Below are positions 56,967 to 64,000 of a stretch of DNA of 64,000 nucleotides, piece by piece. The translations under genes were made by a program, and so were the position numbers. The notes beneath the pieces are model-generated. The model searched no databases. It was not told where the DNA came from and was given only the letters and a program-made list of their open reading frames with translations. Source of the stretch: Streptomyces sp. CB02009. Lineage in GTDB: Bacteria; Actinomycetota; Actinomycetes; Streptomycetales; Streptomycetaceae. The DNA lies in NCBI RefSeq assembly GCF_001905825.1, contig NZ_LIVV01000008.1:248001-312000 (forward strand), written 5' to 3'. Each line of letters opens with the position of its first letter. The stretch's first letter is position 1.

Positions 56967-58459
56967 GCCGCCACGTTACGGCGCCGGACCACCGCCTTCC
57001 GCAGCAGCGGCCAGGTGAGCAGGAGGGCGACGACCGCGTACACGGTGATCGAGAACGGCGTGTTCACCAGACCGGTCACCGAGCCGTCGCTGATCTGCAG
57101 GGCGCGGCGCAGCTGCTGCTCGGCGGCCGGGCCGAGGATGACCCCGATCACGGCCGGCAGGACCGGCAGTCCGTACCTCCGCATGCCGAGTCCGATCAGG
57201 CCGACGACCAGCAGGATGACCAGGTCGAGTGCCTCGCCGCCCACCGCGTACGCACCGACGGCGGCGAAGAAGAGGATGCCGGCGTAGAGGTACGGGCGCG
57301 GGATGCGCAGCAGCTTGGCCCAGACGGGGGCGAGCGGCAGGTTGAGCGCCAGCAGGAGCACCATGCCGACGAACAGCGACGCGATCAGCCCCCACACCAG
57401 CTCGGGCTCCCGCTCGAAGAGCAGCGGGCCGGGCTGGATGCCGTACTGCTGGAACGCGGCCAGCATCACGGCGGCGACGGCCGTCGTCGGCAGGCCGAGG
57501 GTCAGCATCGAGACGAGCGTCCCGGCCGCCGAGGCCGAGGCCGCCGACTCGGGTCCCGCCACGCCCTCGATGGCGCCCTTGCCGAACTGCTCCTTGTGCT
57601 TCGAGAGGCGCTTCTCCGTGACGTACGACAGGAAGGTCGGGATCTCCGCGCCGCCGGCCGGGATCGCGCCGAACGGGAAGCCGATGAACGGGCCGCGCAG
57701 CCAGGACTTCCAGGTGCGCCTCACATCGTCCCCGCCCAGCCAGGGGCGGCCGACCGGGATGGCCTCCCCCGCCGTGCGGCGCAGGTGCGCCGCGACCCAG
57801 AGGGCCTCGCCGATGGCGAAGAGTCCGACCGCGACGATGACGACGTCGACGCCGTCGGCGAGCTGGAGCGAACCGAAGGTGAGGCGCTGCTGCCCGGTCA
57901 TCTGGTCGAGGCCGACCAGACCGATCGTGAGGCCGACGAGGAGCGAGGCGAGACCGCGGATGCGGGAGGAGCCGAGGACCGAGGTGACCGCGATGAAGGC
58001 GAGGACCATCAGGGCGAGGTAGTCGGGGGCGCCGATGTCGACGGCGAGCGCGGCGACCGTCGGAGCGAGGACGACGAGCAGGATCGTGCCGATCATGCCG
58101 CCGGCGAAGTGACCGATGGCCGCCGCGGCGAGCGCCTGCGCGCCCCGGCCCGCCTTGGCCATCGGGTTGCCCTCGATGGCGGCGACGACGGCCGCGCTCT
58201 CCCCGGGGGTGTTGAGGAGGATCGAGGTCGTGGAGCCGCCGAACATCGCGCCGTAGTAGATGCCGGCGAACATGATGAACGCGCCGGTCGGTTCGAGGCC
58301 GTACGTCACCGGGAGCAGCAGGGCCACGGCCATGGCGGGGCCGATGCCGGGCAGGACGCCGATGGCGGTGCCGAGGAGCACGCCGACGGCGGCCCACAGC
58401 AGGTTCATCGGGGTCAGGGCAGTGCCGAAGCCGTCGATGAGGGAGTTCAGGGAATCCAT
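56963..58459 (-). CDS. tctA: Tripartite tricarboxylate transporter large permease TctA
   Basis: A 498-residue membrane protein with about twelve helices and the TctA signature region GVLPGIGPAMAVALLLPVTYGL and PGESAAVVAAIEGNPMAKAGRG. It forms the carrier of the TctCBA system with TctB and the binding protein TctC. It lies 3 bp after tctB. Confidence 0.95.
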   Translation of the reverse strand: MDSLNSLIDGFGTALTPMNLLWAAVGVLLGTAIGVLPGIGPAMAVALLLPVTYGLEPTGAFIMFAGIYYGAMFGGSTTSILLNTPGESAAVVAAIEGNPMAKAGRGAQALAAAAIGHFAGGMIGTILLVVLAPTVAALAVDIGAPDYLALMVLAFIAVTSVLGSSRIRGLASLLVGLTIGLVGLDQMTGQQRLTFGSLQLADGVDVVIVAVGLFAIGEALWVAAHLRRTAGEAIPVGRPWLGGDDVRRTWKSWLRGPFIGFPFGAIPAGGAEIPTFLSYVTEKRLSKHKEQFGKGAIEGVAGPESAASASAAGTLVSMLTLGLPTTAVAAVMLAAFQQYGIQPGPLLFEREPELVWGLIASLFVGMVLLLALNLPLAPVWAKLLRIPRPYLYAGILFFAAVGAYAVGGEALDLVILLVVGLIGLGMRRYGLPVLPAVIGVILGPAAEQQLRRALQISDGSVTGLVNTPFSITVYAVVALLLTWPLLRKAVVRRRNVAA

Positions 58460-58462
58460 GGG

Positions 58463-59008
58463 TCAGATCACTCCCATCAGCGGACCGCCGGGCAGCGGAA
58501 CGCCGAGCAGCGTGTCGAAGACGACGTAGGTCAGGAGCGAGAGGGCGGCCGCGATCAGCGGGTCGCGGTGGAAGTGGCGGCTGCCGAGGGCGTACGCCGC
58601 GCCCCAGAAGAGGAGCGCTCCGGCGACGGGGAAGCCGACGGGGCCGATGAGGACGGCGAAGGCGAGGAAGACACCCGCGAGGAGCAGGACCGTGCGCCAG
58701 TCGGCGGGCTCCGTCAGGTCGACGTCCTCACCGGCCTCGGCCTCGCCGCGGCCGCCGCGCAGGACGTCGACGGAGAGGAGGACGGCGACGACGAGCAGTC
58801 CGCAGCCGACGACGAGGGGGACGGTGGCGGGGCCGACGGGGCCGCGGCCGGCGAGGTCGGCGTCGAGGGTGAGGGCGTCGGTGAGGACGAGCACACCGAG
58901 GACGAACAGCAGAACGCCCACGCCGAGTTCGGACCGCTCGCGCCACCAGGAGGCGAGGTTTCCGCTCTTGCCGTCAACCGTCGGGGTGGTCTCGGATTCG
59001 GTGCTCAC
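58463..59008 (-). CDS. tctB: Tripartite tricarboxylate transporter small permease TctB
   Basis: A 181-residue protein with four hydrophobic helices (LGVGVLLFVLGVLVLTDAL, ATVPLVVGCGLLVVAVLLSV, VLLLAGVFLAFAVLIG, PLIAAALSLLTYVVFD), the TctB layout. GTG 59008 overlaps the tctC stop (GTGA). Needed with TctA for uptake. Confidence 0.92.
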   Translation of the reverse strand: MSTESETTPTVDGKSGNLASWWRERSELGVGVLLFVLGVLVLTDALTLDADLAGRGPVGPATVPLVVGCGLLVVAVLLSVDVLRGGRGEAEAGEDVDLTEPADWRTVLLLAGVFLAFAVLIGPVGFPVAGALLFWGAAYALGSRHFHRDPLIAAALSLLTYVVFDTLLGVPLPGGPLMGVI

Positions 59009-59988
59009 AGTCCGAGCTCCTTCAGTACGGAGCCGACGCGGCGGTCCTGCTCGGCGAGGAAGGTGCCGAACTCGTCGCCGGGCAGGAAGGCGTCGTTCCA
59101 GCCGTGGGTCTTGAGCGACTCGCGCCACTGCGGGGAGTCGTGCAGCTCGGTCACCAGGGTGACGAGCTTCTCGCGCTCGGCGTCGGAGAGTCCGGGCGGG
59201 GCGACGATGCCGCGCCAGTTGGTGAACTCGGTGTCGAGACCGGCCTCGCGGAGGGTGGGCGCGTCGAGGCCGGGGACGCGCTTCGGGCCGGTCACGGCGA
59301 GGAGCCGCAGCTCACCGGCCTTGATCTGGTCGAGGTACTCGCCGACGCCCGAGACGCCGAAGGCGACCTTGTCGCCGAGGATGGAGGCGAGGAGCTCGCC
59401 GCCGCCGTCGAAGGGGACGTAGTTGACCTCCTTGGGGGCGATGCCGGCGGCCTGGGCCATCAGCATCGGGGCGAGGTGGTCGGGGCCGCCGGGCGAGGAG
59501 CCGCCGCCGACGGGGAGCTTGCCGGGGTTCGCCTTCCAGGCGGTGAGCAGCTCGCCGATGGTCTTGTACGGGGAGTCTTTGCCGACCACGACGATGTCCT
59601 GCTCCTCGGTGAGCCGGGCGATCGGGGTCGTGTCGCCGAGGGTCCTGGGGGTCTCGTTGGTGTGGACGGCGCCGACGACGCCGAGGCCCATGGACATGGC
59701 GAGGCGGCCGTTGCCGCGCTCCCCCACGAGCCGGGTGAGGCCGACGGTGCCGCCCGCGCCGGGCAGGTTGAAGACCTCGATGTCGCCGGTGAGGTCCGCC
59801 TCCTCGGCGTTCTTGGCGGCGGTGCGGGCGGTGATGTCGTAACCGCCGCCGGGGGTGTTGGGGACCATGAAACGCAGGCCGGGTATCCGGGTGCCGGTGT
59901 CGGAGCCGCTGCCGGGAGTGAGCAGCGGCGGACCCACCAGCACCAGGAGACCGGCCCCGAGGAGGGCGAAGGGGGTGCGCAACCGCAC
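59005..59988 (-). CDS. tctC: Tricarboxylate-binding protein TctC
   Basis: A 327-residue extracytoplasmic binding protein of the Bug/TctC family: signal segment at residues 1-24, then PGLRFMVPNTPGGGYDITART, VFNLPGAGGTVGLTRL and GGSSPGGPDHLAP, which line the citrate-type pocket. Start GTG 59988. First gene of the tctCBA operon, divergent from a CitB-type response regulator. Confidence 0.93.
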   Translation of the reverse strand: MRLRTPFALLGAGLLVLVGPPLLTPGSGSDTGTRIPGLRFMVPNTPGGGYDITARTAAKNAEEADLTGDIEVFNLPGAGGTVGLTRLVGERGNGRLAMSMGLGVVGAVHTNETPRTLGDTTPIARLTEEQDIVVVGKDSPYKTIGELLTAWKANPGKLPVGGGSSPGGPDHLAPMLMAQAAGIAPKEVNYVPFDGGGELLASILGDKVAFGVSGVGEYLDQIKAGELRLLAVTGPKRVPGLDAPTLREAGLDTEFTNWRGIVAPPGLSDAEREKLVTLVTELHDSPQWRESLKTHGWNDAFLPGDEFGTFLAEQDRRVGSVLKELGL

Positions 59989-60077
59989 GTGTGCCGCCTC
60001 TCAGCTGTAGGGGAACGGGGGATGTGAAGTGGCCCACATGTTGCCCGCGCGTTAAGAAGCTGTCTCTCTTCCGCAAC

Positions 60078-60103
60078 CAACGGACGTTGTGGTCGTTGTG
60101 GTC
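60078..60103. promoter_or_regulatory. Candidate response-regulator site: CAACG-GA-CGTTG and GTTGTGGTC repeats
   Basis: A perfect 5-bp dyad (60078-60089) runs into two adjacent copies of GTTGTGGTC (60086-60094, 60095-60103), between the divergent tctC and response-regulator genes. Likely bound by that regulator. Confidence 0.55.
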
Positions 60104-60123
60104 GGGACCTAGCGTGGGTCGTC

Positions 60124-60792
60124 GTGACGAACGTGCTGGTGGTGGACGACGACTTCATGGTCGCCAAGCTGCACTGCCGCTATGTGTCGGCGGTGGCGGG
60201 CTTCACGGTGTCCGGGGTCGCGCACAACGGCGCCGACGCCCTGCGCGCGGCCGAGCGGCTCAGGCCCGACCTGGTGCTCCTCGACGTGTTCCTGCCGGAC
60301 ATGGACGGCATCCAGGTACTGCGGGAGCTGCGCGCGGCGGGCCTGGGCATGGACGCGCTCTTCATCACGGCGGCCCGGGACGTGGGCACGATCCGCGAGG
60401 CGCTGCGGGCGGGGGCGCTGCACTATCTGATCAAGCCGTTCAGCCAGGCGGCGCTGCACGAGCAGCTCCGCCACGTGGCCTCGCTGCGCAGCCGCCTCGA
60501 CGAACTCGACGAGGCCCGCCAGGAGGACGTCGACCAGATCTTCGGCACCCGCCCCCGAGGCTCCCGCGAACTCCCGAAGGGCCTGGCGGCCCACACGGCC
60601 GACCTGGTCGACTCCGTCCTCCGCGCCCACCCGGAGGGCCTCTCGGCCACGGAATGCGCGGAAGCCGGCTCCCTGTCCCGCGTGAGCGCCCGCCGCTACC
60701 TGGAGTACTTCGCGGAAACGGGCCGAGCGGAGATCACCCTCCGCTACGGCGGCACGGGCCGGCCGGAGCGAAGGTACCGACGGCTGGGGTGA
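60124..60792 (+). CDS. CitB/DpiA-type response regulator
   Basis: A 222-residue response regulator: receiver domain with VDDD, phospho-acceptor Asp in LLDVFLPD (about D53), and Lys in LIKPFS; C-terminal helix-turn-helix (GLSATECAEAGSLSRVSARRYLEYF, in blocks). Start GTG 60124, only 135 bp from tctC, so it probably controls the transporter. No sensor kinase gene is adjacent; the partner must lie elsewhere, unusual for this family. Confidence 0.92.
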   Translation: MTNVLVVDDDFMVAKLHCRYVSAVAGFTVSGVAHNGADALRAAERLRPDLVLLDVFLPDMDGIQVLRELRAAGLGMDALFITAARDVGTIREALRAGALHYLIKPFSQAALHEQLRHVASLRSRLDELDEARQEDVDQIFGTRPRGSRELPKGLAAHTADLVDSVLRAHPEGLSATECAEAGSLSRVSARRYLEYFAETGRAEITLRYGGTGRPERRYRRLG

Positions 60793-60951
60793 GCCTGTCG
60801 GCCCGGGAGGTTCCTCAGGCGCTTCTTTCCTCTGCCTTAAAGCGGTCCTAAGGATCACCATTTCCCGGTCTCCGGCGGCTTTTTCGCGGTTCGGGGCGGC
60901 TAGTTTTCTGGGCATTCCCCCACCTCGTCCTCGTGAAGGAGCTGTCCACCC

Positions 60952-61971
60952 ATGACTTCTCGCCGTACCGCCGCCGTCACCGCCACCGCGGTTCTGGCTC
61001 TTTCCGGGCTCGCCTCCGGGCCCGCGTTCGCGCATGGGTCGATGACCGATCCGGTGAGCCGGGTCTCGGCCTGTTACGCGGAGGGGCCCGAGTCGCCGAA
61101 GTCGGCGGCGTGCAAGGCGGCCGTGGCGGCGAGTGGGACGCAGGCGTTCTACGACTGGAACGCGGTGAACATCGCCAACGCCGCCGGGAAGCACCGTGAC
61201 CTGATCCCGGACGGCAAGCTCTGCAGCGCCGGGAACGACAAGTACAAGGGGCTCGACCTCGCGCGGGCCGACTGGCCCGCCAGCAAGCTGGACTCGGGTG
61301 CGCACACCTTCCGTTACAAGGGGACCGCGCCGCACCGGGGCTCGTTCGAGCTGTACGTGACGAAGGACGGGTACGACCCGTCGAAGCCGCTGAAGTGGTC
61401 GGACCTGGAGGCCGAGCCGTTCGCCACGGTGACCGACCCGCGGATGGAGAGCGGCGACTACGTGTTCCAGGGCACGGTGCCGAAGAAGTCCGGCCGCCAC
61501 CTGATCTACTCGATCTGGCAGCGCTCCGACTCCCCCGAGGCCTTCTACACCTGCTCGGACGTGGTGTTCGGGAAGGACAGCGGCGGTACGGCCCCGGCGC
61601 CGACGGCCTCCGCGCCGAGTGACGAGCAGATCGAGGACGGTCAGGACGAGTCCTCGGTCGAGCACGGCGGGCACGGGGACGGCGACGCCTCCACGGGTCC
61701 GGAGAAGACCGCGGCCGCCCCCGAGCCGAGCCAGGAGGCGGACCACGGGGCGGGGCACGCTACGGAGACGGCGCCGGCCGGCGAGGCCTCCTCCGCCGCG
61801 CCCAACGCGCCTGCCCCCGCCGCCGCTTCGGACGCCGGCTCCGGCGAGGTGCTCGCCGAGACCGGTGGCGACGCCACCACCCCGTATCTCGCGGTAGGTG
61901 GCGCCGCCGTGCTCGCGATCGGTGCGGCCGTGCTCTTCGGGTCGACGCGCCGGCGGCGTACCCAGGGCTAG
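60952..61971 (+). CDS. Wall-anchored AA10 lytic polysaccharide monooxygenase
   Basis: A 339-residue AA10 LPMO that oxidatively cleaves chitin or cellulose using copper. The signal peptide ends at AFA, exposing His28 (HGSM), the first ligand of the copper brace; the second His is in APHRGSFELYVT (about 123). After the catalytic domain (to about 205) comes an acidic Ser/Ala/Glu linker, then a wall-sorting signal LAETGG, a hydrophobic helix (YLAVGGAAVLAIGAAVLFG) and RRRR. So it is attached to the wall by a sortase that reads LAxTG (class E type) rather than released. Confidence 0.92.
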   Translation: MTSRRTAAVTATAVLALSGLASGPAFAHGSMTDPVSRVSACYAEGPESPKSAACKAAVAASGTQAFYDWNAVNIANAAGKHRDLIPDGKLCSAGNDKYKGLDLARADWPASKLDSGAHTFRYKGTAPHRGSFELYVTKDGYDPSKPLKWSDLEAEPFATVTDPRMESGDYVFQGTVPKKSGRHLIYSIWQRSDSPEAFYTCSDVVFGKDSGGTAPAPTASAPSDEQIEDGQDESSVEHGGHGDGDASTGPEKTAAAPEPSQEADHGAGHATETAPAGEASSAAPNAPAPAAASDAGSGEVLAETGGDATTPYLAVGGAAVLAIGAAVLFGSTRRRRTQG

Positions 61972-61976
61972 AAGGG

Positions 61977-62855
61977 TTAGCCGATCACCGAGAGGCAGGT
62001 GGTCGGGGTCGCGCGGGCCGGGTCCAGGGCGTTCTCCACCTCGTGGAAGGTGACCCGGTCCACCGTGCCGATCGCCACGTGCTCGGACAGGTCGAGCGCG
62101 CACTTGTCCTGGATCAGGACGTTGGTGACGTTCGGGCCGCTCAGGAACTGCGAGCGGTACGGGGTGACCACTTCGTCGTACTGGGTCGCGATGACGTGGT
62201 AGCGGACCCCGGGCACGGTGTCGCCGCCCTGGTTGAGCTTGGTGAGGAACGGCGAGCCGGCGATCTGGTCGGCGAGCCCCGGGGTGTTGGCCTTGATCAG
62301 GCCCTCGGCTCCGGGGAAGTACGGCAGGAGCTTGGTGAGGCCGAGCAGGGTGGTGCCGTGGTTGTCGGGGGCGATCCCGATGAGCGCGTTCACCTTCTCG
62401 GCCCCGCCGAGGAACTTGAGGTACCAGCGCGGCATCATGCCGCCCTGCGAGTGTCCGACGATGTCCACCTCGGGGGCGCCGGTGGCGGCGAGGACGCGGT
62501 CGACGTAGGTGTCGAGCTGTCCCGCGGAGGCCTCGATGGAGCCGAGTCCGTGGAAGAACGGCACGTTGGGCAGTTGGCCGTAGTCGAGCGAGAAGACGCA
62601 GTATCCGCGGTTGACCAGGTACGGCGCGAGGACGAGCCAGTTGTCGACGGAGTTCCCGAGGGTTCCGTGGACGAGGACGACGGGCCGCGGGTGCGCGGCG
62701 GAGGGCTTGCAGGAGTAGTCGTTCCAGCCCCGACTGCTCGTGGCGGTGGTGGCGATCTCGGCCTGTGCCGAGGCGGCGGTGGTGGGCGCGAGGGTGGCGG
62801 CGGCGGCCAGCAGCAGGACGGACAGTGCTCTGACGGCGTGTTTCCAGGGCAGCAT
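61977..62855 (-). CDS. Secreted lipase/esterase (EstA/LipB-like)
   Basis: A 292-residue alpha/beta-hydrolase: signal peptide (to about 30), VVLVHGTLGNS (oxyanion region), nucleophile elbow IVGHSQGGMMPRWYL, and SEHVAIGTVDRVT (catalytic His region). Two pairs of Cys may form disulfides. Its stop lies 5 bp from the convergent LPMO stop. Confidence 0.92.
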   Translation of the reverse strand: MLPWKHAVRALSVLLLAAAATLAPTTAASAQAEIATTATSSRGWNDYSCKPSAAHPRPVVLVHGTLGNSVDNWLVLAPYLVNRGYCVFSLDYGQLPNVPFFHGLGSIEASAGQLDTYVDRVLAATGAPEVDIVGHSQGGMMPRWYLKFLGGAEKVNALIGIAPDNHGTTLLGLTKLLPYFPGAEGLIKANTPGLADQIAGSPFLTKLNQGGDTVPGVRYHVIATQYDEVVTPYRSQFLSGPNVTNVLIQDKCALDLSEHVAIGTVDRVTFHEVENALDPARATPTTCLSVIG

Positions 62856-63035
62856 CGGGCGATCTCCTTGCGGCTCAAGGGGATGGTGGGGGTGCTACGC
62901 CCTGCGGTCCGGACCACAAGTGGGGATGCGCGGTGGGGATGCGCTTCAGCCAAGCTACGCACGGGTAGCCATGGCTGGGAAGTTACGCGTCGGTAAAAAG
63001 TGATGTGTCGTCACCAGAGCCCGCCGGAAGGGCTC

Positions 63036-64000
63036 TCAGGCCGCCAGTGATCCCGGCAGGACCGCCCTCGGGCCGAATTTCGCCCGTGCCTTGTCCGCCA
63101 CCGCCTCGATCCGCCGGGCCTTCTCGTCCGTCGGGTCCAGGGACAGCTGGTGTGCCGCGCCCTCCGCTCCCGCGAGCCCCTCGGCGCGCAGGGCGATGCC
63201 CCGCACCCGGGCCCGCTGGAGGCCGAAGGAGTCGTGGACGGCGTACGCGAGGGCGGTGAGCGCGGCCGAGTGGGCGGTGGGTTCGGGCAGCGTACGGCTC
63301 CGGGTGGTCGTGCTGCGGTCCGCGTACCGCACGGTGACGGCGAGCGCGCGGCACACCTGCCCCTCCGTGCGCAGCCGGGTGCCCAGTTCCTCGGTGAGCG
63401 AGAGGAGGGCCAGGCGCTGCCGCGTCCGGTCGGTCTCGTCGCGCGGGAAGGAGCGCTCGGCCGCGACGGACCGGGAGGCCGCGTTCGGAACGACGGGGGT
63501 GCGGTCGATGCCCCGGGCCCGTTCCCACAGTTCGCGGCCGGTCTTCGCGCCGACGAGCCGCTGGAGGACGGCGAGCGGGGCGTCCGCGACGCGGCCGACG
63601 GAGTCGAGTCCGTAGCCGCAGAGGGTGCGGGCGGTGGCGCGGCCGACGCCGTCGAGCGCCGCGACCGGCCGGTCACGCAGGAAGGCCGCGGGGTCGTCGA
63701 CGACCAGGGTGACGCCCGGACGGGCCTCGCTCGCGGCCATCCGGGCCAGCATCGGGTTGGGGCCGGCTCCGATGACGCAGTCGACGCCGTACAGGGCGAG
63801 GGCCCTGACCCGGATCACCGAGGCGAGCTCGGCCGGGCTCCGGTCGAAGTAGCGCAGCGCACCCCGCACGTCGGCGAGTGCCTCGTGGGGCGGGGCGGCC
63901 TCGACGACGGGGGTGAACTCGGCGAGCAGGTCGATCAGCGGGGGGAGCAGGGTCTCCGCCCCGCCCCTCACGACAGCGCCGGAAGCGTGGGAAGCGCCGA
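63036..64000 (-). CDS. Y-family DNA polymerase-like protein (N-terminus beyond window)
   Basis: The visible 321 residues run open to the right edge, so the N-terminus lies outside. Blocks ADVRGALRYFDRSPAELASV and VDCVIGAGPNPMLARMAAS, then a helix-hairpin-helix (AALDGVGRATARTLCGYGLDSVGRVADAP, in blocks) and little-finger domain, match Y-family (DinB/ImuB-like) proteins. The catalytic SxDE motif expected before the DVRG block is not seen; ADVRG stands in its place, as in inactive ImuB-like members. Probably an accessory to translesion synthesis. Confidence 0.82.
   Translation of the reverse strand, partial: GASHASGAVVRGGAETLLPPLIDLLAEFTPVVEAAPPHEALADVRGALRYFDRSPAELASVIRVRALALYGVDCVIGAGPNPMLARMAASEARPGVTLVVDDPAAFLRDRPVAALDGVGRATARTLCGYGLDSVGRVADAPLAVLQRLVGAKTGRELWERARGIDRTPVVPNAASRSVAAERSFPRDETDRTRQRLALLSLTEELGTRLRTEGQVCRALAVTVRYADRSTTTRSRTLPEPTAHSAALTALAYAVHDSFGLQRARVRGIALRAEGLAGAEGAAHQLSLDPTDEKARRIEAVADKARAKFGPRAVLPGSLAA

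Overview
The window is high-GC actinobacterial DNA, almost certainly from a Streptomyces chromosome. The signs are GC-rich third codon positions, frequent GTG starts and GTGA/ATGA stop-start overlaps, many TetR regulators, a gamma-butyrolactone-receptor-like regulator, rare TTA (bldA-type) codons, and accessory functions typical of the genus (LPMO, SGNH lipase, homogentisate dioxygenase, erythromycin-esterase-like protein). I support 63 protein genes, two of them cut by the window edges. I saw no rRNA, tRNA, CRISPR array, transposase or prophage gene.

Layout. 1-14 kb: small catabolic and regulatory units, namely TetR/SDR, a secreted NamZ-type muramidase, a secreted erythromycin-esterase-like enzyme, an alpha/beta hydrolase, a zinc-ribbon protein coupled to a BKACE-like enzyme, SoxR, MaoC/TetR, acyl-CoA dehydrogenase/TetR, ArsR and an EamA exporter. 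14-18.2 kb: a gamma-butyrolactone-receptor-like gene with a TTA codon, then a TetR divergent from a YdcZ exporter/MBL-fold/DsbA-like unit, closed by a perfect 22-bp-stem terminator. 18.3-24.6 kb: a seven-gene co-directional operon that I recognise as an azomycin (2-nitroimidazole) type biosynthetic cluster: PLP-dependent arginine oxidase/hydroxylase (RohP), a small PIN-like protein (RohQ position), DHDPS-type aldolase (RohR), heme-oxygenase-like diiron N-oxygenase (RohS), Rieske ferredoxin, NCS1 permease and a flavin/2Fe-2S reductase. 24.6-34 kb: alcohol and aldehyde dehydrogenases, a sortase F pair, a CitMHS transporter, and a molybdopterin oxidoreductase with its TetR. 34-38.7 kb: a coupled operon of a beta-helix protein, a cupredoxin-like lipoprotein and a polytopic membrane protein. 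38.9-46.4 kb: HmgA and GntR, a lone type ISP specificity-domain protein, TetR with a DrrAB-like exporter, and a CoA-transferase. 46.6-52.6 kb: a pseudokinase, an SGNH hydrolase, and a GT2-GT2-deacetylase glycan operon behind a long structured leader. 52.7-64 kb: an AAA ATPase, GntR, GNAT/DUF402, a tctCBA tricarboxylate transporter with a CitB-type response regulator, a wall-anchored LPMO, a lipase, and a partial Y-family polymerase-like gene.

How it works together. The azomycin-type operon reads as a self-contained pathway: L-arginine is oxidised and hydroxylated, retro-aldol cleavage gives guanidinoacetaldehyde, ring closure gives 2-aminoimidazole, and the diiron enzyme oxidises the amine to a nitro group using electrons from the co-encoded reductase and Rieske protein. 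The permease would handle substrate or product transport. Several TetR regulators share identifiable operators across separate loci.

Two layers cut across the genes. First, short tandem repeats begin in the last codons of several genes and run past the stop codon (about 7565, 24553, 41044, 53815, 55724), with related in-frame C-terminal repeats at 11850 and 36504. Second, two genes carry TTA codons that could put them under developmental tRNA control. All functional calls rest on reading motifs and recalled family knowledge; no search was run.
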